DNA of 64,000 nt. Source: G963677485 sp942492855 (GTDB lineage Bacteria; Armatimonadota; HRBIN16). This document shows, piece by piece, positions 51,013 to 59,768 of the stretch. The notes beneath the pieces were generated by a model. It saw nothing but the letters and a program-made list of their open reading frames with translations, had not been told where the DNA came from and did not search any database. The first letter of the stretch is position 1. Each line of letters begins with the position of its first letter. Location of the stretch: NCBI GenBank assembly GCA_942492855.1, contig OW818647.1:2418001-2482000 (forward strand), written 5' to 3'. The position numbers were made by a program, and so were the translations under genes.

Positions 51013-51393
51013 CTACCTCTCCTTGAGGTATGCCTCATATGCTGCCGCATCCATCAACTCACCGAGTTGCGACTGGTCTGATAGCTTGACCTTTACGAAC
51101 CAGTTGTCGTAAGGTGCCGCATTTATGGCTTCCGGTGCCTTCTCCAACGGTTTGTTGGATTCCAGCACTTCGCCAGAAACAGGGGCGATCAGGTCACTAG
51201 CAGCTTTTATCGACTCAACCACGCCGAACATATCATCAGCCACTACTTCGGTGCCTGAATCAGGCAGCTCTAAAAATATGATGTCGCCTAGTTCACTTTG
51301 CGCAAAATCGGTGATGCCGATGGTGGCCACATCGCCCTCTACCAGTATCCATTCATCGGTTTTCGAGTAAAGCAGGTGACTTGGGATGTTCAT
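51013..51393 (-). CDS. gcvH: Glycine cleavage system H protein
   Basis: 126 residues; ATG 51393 has AGGAGAG upstream (a longer frame lacks support). The sequence is plain GcvH: YSKTDEWILVEGDVATIGITDFAQSELGDIIFLELP, and FGVVESIKAASDL with the lipoylated Lys near residue 63. It carries the aminomethyl group between the P and T proteins. gcvP and gcvT are not nearby; stand-alone H proteins can also serve as lipoyl relay carriers. Confidence 0.95.
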   Translation of the reverse strand: MNIPSHLLYSKTDEWILVEGDVATIGITDFAQSELGDIIFLELPDSGTEVVADDMFGVVESIKAASDLIAPVSGEVLESNKPLEKAPEAINAAPYDNWFVKVKLSDQSQLGELMDAAAYEAYLKER

Positions 51394-51454
51394 TTGTTCT
51401 CTCCTGATGCTTCGTTGTAATGGCACTCTTATCTATAATACCCGTTAGGCCGAT

Positions 51455-51489
51455 AAAAAGAGAACCCCCCGGTTCACAGCCGGGGGGTC
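51455..51489 (-). terminator. Terminator of SLH porin 1
   Basis: 9-bp stem (51480-51488 with 51464-51472, CCCCCCGG type), 7-nt loop, then a T-rich tract on the reverse strand. The same hairpin type follows porins 2 and 3. Confidence 0.88.
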
Positions 51490-51508
51490 AAGCGGTAGCA
51501 GAGTTAAT

Positions 51509-53434
51509 CTAGAACTTCACGCTTAACTGAGCCACGGCCACTCCGGCCTTTTGGTAACGGCCTAGAATGGTGCCGTCGGTCAGACCTGGTTCGAAATAAC
51601 TGTTGCCCTTGGTATTCACGTCAATTAGCTGATACATCAACTTCAGATCGGTATTCTGAGCAAGTGCCATATTCCCGTATACCGTGATGTAATTCTCATA
51701 TGGGCGGGTGCGGGTTCCAGGGTTATTAGTATAGTTCTTCAGGTCCCACATCACCGCTTCATATTTCAAACCAAGGGTAGAAGTGTCAGTCATCTTCCAT
51801 GCCAGCGTAGCATCGATATGACCAAGCTTGTCCTGTGGTGTGAACGGGCTTGTGACGCCCTTCTCAGTGGCACGTATGCCTTCGAAATACCCACCGTTGA
51901 TGAGGAGATCAAGCTTACCGTTCTTCCAGTTCAGCTCACTGATAACACCCTTAATACCTGTGGGGTTGATCCACGATCCTAAGCTAACCCAATAACCGGG
52001 GCTAATGAAATAAGGTGCGAACTCCCGGTAACCTACTCCAAAGTAGCCGTCTTCGCCAATCCCGTAACGGAAACCAGTCATGATAGCATAGTTGTCGGCG
52101 GACAGTTTCGACTTATCGCCGTTCATCAGGTCACTCTGTGCGTAGCTGGCATAGACGTTAATGCGGGGTAGCAGATCATTCCACAGTAGATCCGCGCCAT
52201 ACAGCCCAAGTCGGTTGGTCGGGCCCGTCTGCAGACCAAGGATTTCGCCATTCGCCATTGTGTCGTAGCCCATCTGTGCGTAATTCAGATTTAAGCTGAT
52301 CTTTTCACTCGCCTGTATGCCCAACTTGGCGCCTGCTGACTGCGTGATGTTGATGGGACTAAATGCCCACCGGATGCTCTGGCCGTTGACAGGCAAAGTG
52401 CTGAAGGCCTGCATCATCATATTGTCGTTGTACAAGTTGGACCCAACGGTGTTGTTCTTGCCAGCCCACAGACCCAGCGAAACCGCACCCCAGTTTGTGT
52501 TTAGCTTCGCGCCATCCATACTGTATAGACCGTTGGAGTATCGATCGATAGTGTTGTAACAGTCCACCACGGGTTTCCGCATCAGCAATGGGTTGATTGA
52601 GTTCTCGTAGCGTCCTACAGTTAGATTAACTTGTTTGCCGAAGATGCTGACAGGGGTATCGACTGTGGCTTTCCAGATAACGACATCGGTTTGTGGCTGA
52701 TTATCATAAGAAGCCAGCAGCATTGACGGGCTGCCGAGATAATCCAGGAAGTTACCAACAACGATGGTCGCATCAGCCCTGGTTGTCTCAGAGAGCTGGC
52801 TTGTGATGTTCAGACCCAGTTCATGGAGCACATTCATGTCGCTGAACAGGCCCTTTTTCTGAGTCGGAACGCCGTTCTTGTCAATGGCGCTATAGTTATC
52901 GATCATCTGGGTACCGCGTGCGATGAAATCCAGGGTTCCACCAATTTGGATGCGGGCCATTGCTTTTTCGATGGCATCCACACGCTTCTGCAGGTCGGAG
53001 CTATCCCTCTTCAGCGCTTCCACATCCACACCCAGGCCAGCCAGCTCGTCCTGAAACTCTGTGGTGAGCTTCTGCATTTTAGCGTAGTCTGCGTTCAGTT
53101 TAGCGAGGTCCTCAGCCATCTTGGGGTCAACCTTGGTCTCCACCTTGGTGATGGTGTCGCCAGGCGTGACTACATTGCTTTTCGCGTCAAGAGCAGCCAG
53201 GCGGGATTTCAAGACGTCCAGCGTATTTCGTAAATACACCGCAAACTCATAACGTGTCATGTTACGGTTACCCTTGAACGTACCGTCTGGGTATCCCCTG
53301 ATGATACCATCACTAGACAGCTCTTCAATGGCGTCGTAGGCCCAGTGCCCGGCCGGCACATCTGGAAAGGTCTGGGCGTAAGCAGCGGAACTGATGAGCA
53401 GTAAAGCACTCAAACTTACGATAATGCGGTTCAT
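51509..53434 (-). CDS. SLH-domain porin (OmpM/SomA-like), paralogue 1
   Basis: 641 residues; ATG 53434 follows GGAGG. Order: signal peptide (1-20, cut at AYAQ); one SLH domain (~21-75: FPDVPAGHWAYDAIEELSSDGIIRGY, ending TRYEFAVYL); a coiled coil (~95-165); then a beta-barrel of alternating residues ending VAQLSVKF, with the terminal Phe expected of outer-membrane proteins. Known relatives bind a cell-wall polymer by the SLH domain and tether the outer membrane while acting as a general porin. The leader carries the conserved hairpin at 53528-53555. Of the three related copies it is the most diverged at the DNA level. Confidence 0.92.
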   Translation of the reverse strand: MNRIIVSLSALLLISSAAYAQTFPDVPAGHWAYDAIEELSSDGIIRGYPDGTFKGNRNMTRYEFAVYLRNTLDVLKSRLAALDAKSNVVTPGDTITKVETKVDPKMAEDLAKLNADYAKMQKLTTEFQDELAGLGVDVEALKRDSSDLQKRVDAIEKAMARIQIGGTLDFIARGTQMIDNYSAIDKNGVPTQKKGLFSDMNVLHELGLNITSQLSETTRADATIVVGNFLDYLGSPSMLLASYDNQPQTDVVIWKATVDTPVSIFGKQVNLTVGRYENSINPLLMRKPVVDCYNTIDRYSNGLYSMDGAKLNTNWGAVSLGLWAGKNNTVGSNLYNDNMMMQAFSTLPVNGQSIRWAFSPINITQSAGAKLGIQASEKISLNLNYAQMGYDTMANGEILGLQTGPTNRLGLYGADLLWNDLLPRINVYASYAQSDLMNGDKSKLSADNYAIMTGFRYGIGEDGYFGVGYREFAPYFISPGYWVSLGSWINPTGIKGVISELNWKNGKLDLLINGGYFEGIRATEKGVTSPFTPQDKLGHIDATLAWKMTDTSTLGLKYEAVMWDLKNYTNNPGTRTRPYENYITVYGNMALAQNTDLKLMYQLIDVNTKGNSYFEPGLTDGTILGRYQKAGVAVAQLSVKF

Positions 53435-53527
53435 GTATTTCCTCCTGCAGATATATTACTGGAAGGTTGTCTATATATTACAGCCGCAATCCTCTGCCCG
53501 GCTCACACCGCAGCCATCGCACCAATC

Positions 53528-53555
53528 TGTAGAGCCTGTCCAGGTAACCTCTACA
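53528..53555 (-). promoter_or_regulatory. Conserved 5'-leader hairpin of SLH porin 1
   Basis: Reverse-strand outer stem TGTAGAG/CTCTACA, four-base 5' bulge GTTA, inner stem CCT/AGG and loop GGAC. Matching elements are at 58272-58299 and 63126-63149. The outer pairs differ between copies but stay complementary. Confidence 0.7.
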
Positions 53556-53713
53556 ACTGCTGGATGCCTGCTGTGAGTCCTCAATGGCTGATGACTGCCG
53601 ACTCATCGTGTGCTCGGAGAACCGAGATGCGCCTCTTCAGTGAGCATCCCAGTATTTGTCCTACAACGGAACATATACCAAGAAGTGGATGTCACGCACC
53701 ACACACTGACATA

Positions 53714-53743
53714 ATGATACCCTGCCATCAACGAATAATGCCA
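53714..53743 (-). promoter_or_regulatory. Promoter of SLH porin 1
   Basis: TGGCAT (53738-53743), 18-nt spacer, TATCAT (53714-53719) on the reverse strand. The spacing and -10 flanks (GGGTATCATTATG) are shared with the promoters at 56037 and 59652. The implied leader is about 270 nt. Confidence 0.65.
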
Positions 53744-53864
53744 TAGATGAGAGGCATGCCTACCTATTTTGGAGCTTGACCACAAATATCCAGATTCAAC
53801 TCAACTCTTGACCCGTGATTAGCAGCTCCACTTCGTGTAGAGAAGGCCACATCAGTACCCTAGA

Positions 53865-53897
53865 AAAGAGAACCCCCCGGTTTGTGGCCGGGGGGTT
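53865..53897 (-). terminator. Terminator of SLH porin 2
   Basis: 10-bp stem AACCCCCCGG/CCGGGGGGTT (53888-53897 with 53871-53880), followed by a T-rich tract on the reverse strand. Confidence 0.88.
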
Positions 53898-53917
53898 GAG
53901 TCGGTAACAGAGTCAAG

Positions 53918-55843
53918 CTAGAACTTAACGCTAAGCTGAGCCACTGCGACGCCAGCCTTCTGAATACGGCCAAGGATCGTGCCGTCGGACAGACCTGGTT
54001 CAAAGTATGTGTTGCCCTTCGTATTCACGTCTATAAGCTGATACATCAGTTTCAGGTTCGTGTTCTCCGCCAGGGCCAATTTGCCATACACCGTCACATA
54101 GTTCTCGTATGGGCGGGTACGGGTTCCAACTACTGTGGTGTAATTTTTTAAATCCCATAGCACAGCTTCGTATTCCATACCAAGGGTGGTGGTATCAGTC
54201 AATTTCCATGCCAGGTTGGCATCAATATGACCAAGCTTGTCCTGGGGAGTGAATGGACTGGAGACACCCTTCTCTGTGGCGCGGATACCTTCATAATACC
54301 CACCGTTGATACGTAGGTCAAGATTACCTGTCTTCCAGTTGAGTTCACCGATAACCCCTTTAATTCCAGTGGGGTTGATCCACGACCCTATACTCCCCCA
54401 ATAACCAGGGCTGATGAAGTAAGGTGCGAACTCCCGGTAACCGATACCGACGTAGCCACTTTCGCCAATTCCGTAACGGAATCCAGCCATGATGGCATAG
54501 TTCATAGCAGACAGCTTCGCTTTGTCGTTCAGCATCAGGTCACTCTGAGCGTAGTTGGCATAGACATCAATGCGCGGAAGCAGATCACTCCAGTTCATGT
54601 CTGCGCCATATAGACCAAGTCGGTCAATGGGGCCCGTTTGCAGGCCAAGGATTGAAGCATCATCTATGGTGTCATATCCCATCTGCGCATAATGTAGCTT
54701 CAGGCTGATTTTTTCATTTGCCTGGATGCCGACATTGACACCAGCGGACTGGTTAAAATACAAGGCGTCATAGGCAACACGGATGTTTTGGCCCTTGACC
54801 GGTAGTGAAGTGAATGCCGTCATCATCATATTAGATGGATAAATGTTGGATCCGACTGAGATGTTTTTACCAGCCCACAGTCCCAGCGAGACAGCACCCC
54901 AGCTCGTATCGAGTTTGGCACCATCCATGCTATATTGACCATTAGTATAACGGTCGATGCTGTTATACCAGTCTACGATAGGCTTTTGCATCAATAACGG
55001 GTTGATGGAGTTTTCGTAGCGTCCGACAGTCAAGTCAGTCTGCTTGCCAAATATGCTGATGGGGGTGTTAACCGTAGCCTTCCAAATGGCGACGTCGGTG
55101 TATGGGTGATTATCATACCATGCAAGCAACATCGTCGGACTGCCGACGTAGTTACTGAAGTTGCCAATAACGATAGTTGCATCAGCCCTGGTGGTGTCGG
55201 ATATCTGACTTTTTATGTTCAGACCGAGCTCATGAAGAACATTCATTTCTCCAGGCAGGCTCTTCTTCTGAGTAGGGATACCGCTCTTGTCGATGGCACT
55301 GTAGTTGTCGATCATCTGGGTGCCGCGTGCGATAATGTCCAAGGTTCCGCTGATCTGGAAACGCTCTAATGCTTTTTCAATGCCATCAACACGCTTCTGC
55401 AGATCTGAGTTATCATTCTTCAGGGCTTCGACATCCACACCCAATGCTGCCAGCTCATCCTGGAATTCCATGGCAAGCTTCTGCATTTTGGCATAGTCGG
55501 CGTTCAGTATAGCGACATCTTCCGCAACCTTGGGGTCGACCTTGGTCTCTACCCTGGTGATGGTTTCGCCAGGTGTGACCACACCGCTTTTGGCTTCAAG
55601 AGCCGTCATGCGGGATTTTAGGGTAGACAGCGCGTCGCGAAGGGCAAGGGCGAACTCATTACGGGTCAGGTTACGGTTGCCTTTGTAGGTGCCATCTGGA
55701 TATCCCTTGATGATACCATCATTGGACAATTCCTCAATGGCGTCGTAGGCCCAGTGCCCGGTGGGCACTTCAGGATAGGTCTGGGCAAAGGCTGCGGAGC
55801 TAATAAGCAGAGCAGCACTCAAACTTACGATAATGCGGTTCAT
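53918..55843 (-). CDS. SLH-domain porin, paralogue 2
   Basis: 641 residues, same layout as its neighbours: signal peptide, SLH domain (TYPEVPTGHWAYDAIEELSNDG; the end motif is TRNEFALAL, with Asn where the others have Tyr), coiled coil, barrel ending AVAQLSVKF. It is closest to paralogue 3. The 3' end and terminator share a run of about 35 identical bases (53893-53930 against 56215-56252), and the first ~100 coding bases are almost identical, pointing to recent duplication or gene conversion. Its leader is about 80 nt shorter and lacks the conserved hairpin. Confidence 0.92.
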   Translation of the reverse strand: MNRIIVSLSAALLISSAAFAQTYPEVPTGHWAYDAIEELSNDGIIKGYPDGTYKGNRNLTRNEFALALRDALSTLKSRMTALEAKSGVVTPGETITRVETKVDPKVAEDVAILNADYAKMQKLAMEFQDELAALGVDVEALKNDNSDLQKRVDGIEKALERFQISGTLDIIARGTQMIDNYSAIDKSGIPTQKKSLPGEMNVLHELGLNIKSQISDTTRADATIVIGNFSNYVGSPTMLLAWYDNHPYTDVAIWKATVNTPISIFGKQTDLTVGRYENSINPLLMQKPIVDWYNSIDRYTNGQYSMDGAKLDTSWGAVSLGLWAGKNISVGSNIYPSNMMMTAFTSLPVKGQNIRVAYDALYFNQSAGVNVGIQANEKISLKLHYAQMGYDTIDDASILGLQTGPIDRLGLYGADMNWSDLLPRIDVYANYAQSDLMLNDKAKLSAMNYAIMAGFRYGIGESGYVGIGYREFAPYFISPGYWGSIGSWINPTGIKGVIGELNWKTGNLDLRINGGYYEGIRATEKGVSSPFTPQDKLGHIDANLAWKLTDTTTLGMEYEAVLWDLKNYTTVVGTRTRPYENYVTVYGKLALAENTNLKLMYQLIDVNTKGNTYFEPGLSDGTILGRIQKAGVAVAQLSVKF

Positions 55844-56036
55844 GTGGTTCCTCCATCAGATCAATAACTGGAAGGTAGACGATGTATTTACTGCCGTCAG
55901 TCATTATGAATTGACGGCCGCCGACTGATCGTGTGCCCAGAAAACCAAAATGCAACAACTTCATGGTTTGTTTTGCCTCTGTTCGACAAGTAGGATAGTA
56001 CCGGGATTCATCCCTAACGAAAAACACACTCACATG

Positions 56037-56066
56037 ATGATACCCAATATCATACAACGAATGCCA
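56037..56066 (-). promoter_or_regulatory. Promoter of SLH porin 2
   Basis: TGGCAT (56061-56066), 18-nt spacer, TATCAT (56037-56042) on the reverse strand, in the same context as the porin 1 promoter. The leader is about 190 nt. Confidence 0.65.
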
Positions 56067-56182
56067 TAACCAACCAGCTTGAATGCCAGTTATATGGCTC
56101 TACAACACCTATGCAGCGTCAACGGTACTCGATAGCTTGCAAATTGCGTCACATATAGTCAGGTGCGAGGTCTCGCGGCGAT

Positions 56183-56219
56183 AAAAATAGAGAACCCCCC
56201 GGTTTGTGGCCGGGGGGTT
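56183..56219 (-). terminator. Terminator of SLH porin 3
   Basis: 10-bp stem AACCCCCCGG/CCGGGGGGTT (56210-56219 with 56193-56202), then a TATTTTTAT tract on the reverse strand. Confidence 0.88.
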
Positions 56220-56239
56220 GAGTCGGTAACAGAGTCAAG

Positions 56240-58168
56240 CTAGAACTTAACGCTTAGCTGTGCAACTGCGACGCCGGCTTTCTGATAGCGGCCCAAGATG
56301 GAGCCATCAGACTGAGCTGGTTCGAAGTAGCTATTGCCCTTGGAGTTCACGTCGATCATCTGATACATCAGTTTCAGGCTCGTGTTCTCTGCCAGTGCCA
56401 TATTGCCATACACAGTTATGTAGTTCTCATATGGGCGAGTGCGTACACCAGCAACGTTGGTGTAGTTCTTCAGATCCCACATGACAGCTTCGTACTCTAC
56501 ACCAAGGGTGGTGGTGTCAGTCGTCTTCCACGCCAGGTTAGCATCGATATGACCGACCTTGTCCTGAGGCGAAAATGGGCTGGTAACACCCTTCTCTGTG
56601 GTGCGGATACCTTCGTAGTAGCCACCATTGACGGTGAGGTCAAGCTTGTTCATGTTCCAAGTCAGCTTGCCATCAACACCCTTGATACCGCTGGGGTTGA
56701 TCCAAGAGCCGATGCGGCCCCAGTAACCAGGAGTCACGAAGTAAGGAGCTACTTCGCGATAGCCTGCGCCAAGGTAGATGTTCTCACCGAGGCTGAAGCC
56801 AAGACCAGCCAATACGGCATAGTTCTTAGCGGACAGCTTGGCTTTGTCGTTCAGCATCAGATCGCTCTGTGCGTAGTTAGCATACATGTTCAGTGCAGGA
56901 AGCAGGTTATCCCAGCTCATATCTGCGCCGTATACGCCAAGTCGGTTGGTTGGACCGGTCAGCAGGCCAAGGATGGCACCATTAGCCATGGTGTCGTAGC
57001 CCATCTGAGCATAGTTCAACTTAACCTTGATATTCTCGTTCACTTGCATGCCGAGGTCTACACCTGCGGACTGGGTGACGAAGATATATGGGGTGTTAGC
57101 TGTGCGGATGCCCTGGCCAGCTACTGGTAATGAGCTGCTAGCAGCCATTAGCAGGTTGTTGCTGGAGAGGTTAGAACCGACTGTGCCGTTCTTACCTGCC
57201 CATGCGCCCAGGGTGACGGGGCCCCAGCTCGTGCTGAGTTTTGCGCCGTCCATGCTGTACTGGCCGTTGGAGTAACGGTCAATGCTGGTGTACCAGTCGA
57301 TGATGGGCTTGCTCATCAGCAGCGGGTTGATTGAGTTCTCGTAGCGGCCGACGGTCAGGTCAACCTGTTTGCCGAATACGCTAACAGGGGTGTTAACGGT
57401 GGCTTTCCAGATGACGATGTCGGTAGCTGGCTGATTGTTGTAAGAAGCCGGGAACACAGATGGGCTACCCAAGTAATCCAGCCAGTTGCCAATCACGATG
57501 GTTGCATCAGCAGTGGTGGTCTCGGAGAGCTTGCCCTTGATGTTCAGGCCGAGTTCATGAAGAACATTCATGTCACCCAACAGGCTCTTCTTCTGGGTAG
57601 GAATACCATTCTTGTCAATGGCGTTGTAGTTGTCGATCATCTGTGTGCCGCGCACAACGAAGTCCACAGTTCCACCGATCTGAACGCGCTCTAGTGCTTT
57701 TTCAATAGCATCAACGCGCTTCTGCAGGTCAGAGGTGTCCTTCTTCAGGGCTTCGACATCCACACCCAATGCTGCGAGCTCATCTTGGAATTCCATGGCA
57801 AGCTTCTGCATTTTGGCATAGTCGGCGTTCAGTTTAGCGATGTCTTCAGCCATCTTAGGATCGGTTTTTGTTTCGATCTTGGTGATGGTTTCGCCAGGAA
57901 CGACCACTCCGCTTTTGGCTTCAAGAGCAGCCATGCGGGCTTTGAGGGTGGCCAGCGCGTCGCGCAGTGCAAGAGCGAACTCGTAACGGGTTAGGTTACG
58001 GTTTCCCTTGAATGTGCCATCAGGATATCCCTTGATGATACCATCATTGGACAATTCCTCGATGGCGTCGTAGGCCCAGTGCCCGGTGGGCACATCAGGA
58101 TAGGTCTGGGCAAAGGCTGCGGAGCTAATAAGCAGTGCAGCACCCAAGCTAACGATAATGCGGTTCAT
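56240..58168 (-). CDS. SLH-domain porin, paralogue 3
   Basis: 642 residues. Signal peptide (1-20), SLH domain (TYPDVPTGHWAYDAIEELSNDG ... GTFKGNRNLTRYEFALAL), coiled coil (IAKLNADYAKMQKLAMEF ... TSDLQKRVDAIEKALERV) and a barrel ending VAQLSVKF. Most variation from its paralogues lies in short segments between predicted strands, as expected for surface loops. ATG 58168 follows GGAGG. It has the longest leader (~290 nt), with the conserved hairpin at 58272-58299. Confidence 0.92.
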   Translation of the reverse strand: MNRIIVSLGAALLISSAAFAQTYPDVPTGHWAYDAIEELSNDGIIKGYPDGTFKGNRNLTRYEFALALRDALATLKARMAALEAKSGVVVPGETITKIETKTDPKMAEDIAKLNADYAKMQKLAMEFQDELAALGVDVEALKKDTSDLQKRVDAIEKALERVQIGGTVDFVVRGTQMIDNYNAIDKNGIPTQKKSLLGDMNVLHELGLNIKGKLSETTTADATIVIGNWLDYLGSPSVFPASYNNQPATDIVIWKATVNTPVSVFGKQVDLTVGRYENSINPLLMSKPIIDWYTSIDRYSNGQYSMDGAKLSTSWGPVTLGAWAGKNGTVGSNLSSNNLLMAASSSLPVAGQGIRTANTPYIFVTQSAGVDLGMQVNENIKVKLNYAQMGYDTMANGAILGLLTGPTNRLGVYGADMSWDNLLPALNMYANYAQSDLMLNDKAKLSAKNYAVLAGLGFSLGENIYLGAGYREVAPYFVTPGYWGRIGSWINPSGIKGVDGKLTWNMNKLDLTVNGGYYEGIRTTEKGVTSPFSPQDKVGHIDANLAWKTTDTTTLGVEYEAVMWDLKNYTNVAGVRTRPYENYITVYGNMALAENTSLKLMYQMIDVNSKGNSYFEPAQSDGSILGRYQKAGVAVAQLSVKF

Positions 58169-58271
58169 GTGGTTCCTCCTTCAGATAATTAACTGAAAGG
58201 TAGACGGTGTTTTTTAGGTATACCAGCCGCAAGCCTCCGTCTAACTGAAACCACAAACATCACATCAACAT

Positions 58272-58299
58272 CATAGAGCCTTCCCAGGTTACCTCTATG
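58272..58299 (-). promoter_or_regulatory. Conserved 5'-leader hairpin of SLH porin 3
   Basis: Reverse-strand outer stem CATAGAG/CTCTATG (7 bp), 5' bulge GTAA, inner stem CCT/AGG closed by GGGA, a GNRA-type loop. It starts about 105 nt before the start codon. Confidence 0.75.
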
Positions 58300-58455
58300 T
58301 ATGATGGACGCCTGCCGTAGGTCATCTTTAGCTGACGGCTGGTTACCAATCGTGTGCCCAATAATCGGAGATGCGCCGCTTCGGTTAGCATCTACCCCTG
58401 TTCCACAACAGAGCGAATTTTGGGAAGTGCCCATTACACACTACACACTGCCATG

Positions 58456-58485
58456 ATGGTACCATGCTATCGACAACGAATGCAA
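58456..58485 (-). promoter_or_regulatory. Promoter of SLH porin 3
   Basis: TTGCAT (58480-58485), 18-nt spacer, TACCAT (58456-58461) on the reverse strand, followed by a CATGGCAGTGTGT stretch shared in diverged form with the other porin promoters. Confidence 0.6.
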
Positions 58486-58534
58486 GGTATTTCTGAATAT
58501 TTCCGTAATATTACTGTGAATATCGAAAATTTCT

Positions 58535-59587
58535 TCAAAATTGGTCAAAATCGTCTCTAGAAGGGGGTAGTCGCCAGCCCGAAACGAGCGGTATGTTGGG
58601 GTTGGGCACTACCCATTCGGGGATGACCATGGTTGGCGGAGCTGTTTTTGGGTGTTGGGCGGTATAACGGGCACTGTTCATTGCCTTCTCTGTTTGAGTC
58701 AACCGAAATTGGGTATCGACCGCAGTTTTCTTTATAGAGCTGGGATCGAAATTCTGAGCCTTAAGTTCGTCTGAGAACTCAAAGCACAGGGCAACCAGCG
58801 TGACATTGTATTGCCTCAGCATCGCACACTCAGATACCAGTCTTGCCTCGGTTTCATCATCCGGATTGTTGATTGACTTCTCGGCGCACCAGAGGTTGAC
58901 TGCAGCTTCATGCTCCATCACCCTTGACTTCAAGACGGCGGGGACAGACATGATCATCCGAGCAAACTTGTTCCTCGTGTAATACCGATGTTCACCGTTT
59001 CCGACTATCTGATACCCTAAGATCAAACCGTCGGCCGTCATATTCTGAACCGCATTATATGCCCAGTGGTCTTGTGGTACCTCAGCCATCTTTTGCGAGA
59101 ACGAAATGAGTGCAAGTGCTCTCTCAAGATTTATCTCGGCCTTCTCGATATCATTACAAAACTTCTGGATCGCAGATGCATCAACAGACCGTGCGGTTAA
59201 TTCATTCTGGAATTCTACCGATAGGCGCAATACACTCCATGCCGGTCTAGATAACTCGGTTGCAGACGCAAGCAGATTCTGGTAGCGTTCACGTTCTGGG
59301 CGAGACGCCAATACTATCTCAGAGAAGGATGGCTTAGGTAGCTCTGGCTGGGCTTCCAGCTTCTTCCGTATTGAGTCCATCGCCTCGATAACAATATCGG
59401 CACCCTGCTTCCGGGTATATTCGCTCTTGGCGTCAGCACCGCTTAGTTTGCTCACCACACCGGCCTCTTCCAACTCAGTGAATACATCATAGACCCAATG
59501 GCCGCGAGGAACGTTGGGACTCGTTTGAGCCATCAGCACTGAACTCATCAATGCGACTGCTACGATCAGAGAACACACACGGTTCAT
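58535..59587 (-). CDS. Exported protein with two degenerate SLH domains and no barrel
   Basis: 350 residues; ATG 59587 has GGAGG 6 nt upstream (a longer frame is unsupported). Signal peptide 1-20. A first SLH-like domain (SPNVPRGHWVYDVFTELEEAGVV, then EYTRKQGADIVIEAM) and a second near residue 165 (EVPQDHWAYNAVQNMTADGLILGY ... RYYTRNKFARMIMSV) are each followed by helical, coiled-coil-like parts. The C-terminus is Pro-rich and not barrel-like. It may be a periplasmic cell-wall-binding protein working beside the SLH porins. Its promoter resembles theirs. Confidence 0.78.
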   Translation of the reverse strand: MNRVCSLIVAVALMSSVLMAQTSPNVPRGHWVYDVFTELEEAGVVSKLSGADAKSEYTRKQGADIVIEAMDSIRKKLEAQPELPKPSFSEIVLASRPERERYQNLLASATELSRPAWSVLRLSVEFQNELTARSVDASAIQKFCNDIEKAEINLERALALISFSQKMAEVPQDHWAYNAVQNMTADGLILGYQIVGNGEHRYYTRNKFARMIMSVPAVLKSRVMEHEAAVNLWCAEKSINNPDDETEARLVSECAMLRQYNVTLVALCFEFSDELKAQNFDPSSIKKTAVDTQFRLTQTEKAMNSARYTAQHPKTAPPTMVIPEWVVPNPNIPLVSGWRLPPSRDDFDQF

Positions 59588-59651
59588 AGTTACCCTCCGT
59601 TGTGGCCTGCTCTCAGCAGACCAGTTTGATATCGAAACGGCACTTGTGATC

Positions 59652-59681
59652 ATGATACCCATTGTCATAGTCACAACACAA
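59652..59681 (-). promoter_or_regulatory. Promoter of the two-SLH protein
   Basis: TTGTGT (59676-59681), 18-nt spacer, TATCAT (59652-59657) on the reverse strand. The GGGTATCATGATC context matches the porin promoters. Confidence 0.6.
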
Positions 59682-59718
59682 CCGATTCATGGACGGAAGG
59701 TGTAACCCATTTGTTACC

Positions 59719-59753
59719 AAAAAGCCCCTGACATCATACAGTGCCAGGGGCTC
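59719..59753 (-). terminator. Terminator of the FadL/TraF-like gene
   Basis: Reverse-strand stem AGCCCCTG/CAGGGGCT with a 13-14 nt loop, then five T. It lies just after the stop at 59769. Confidence 0.85.
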
Positions 59754-59768
59754 TGATTTCCAAAGAAG

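Noticed and set aside
51464..56219. CCCCCCGG hairpins considered as repeats of a mobile element
   Set aside because: Each directly follows a porin stop codon and has a T-rich tract on the gene strand, so they are terminators duplicated with the genes.
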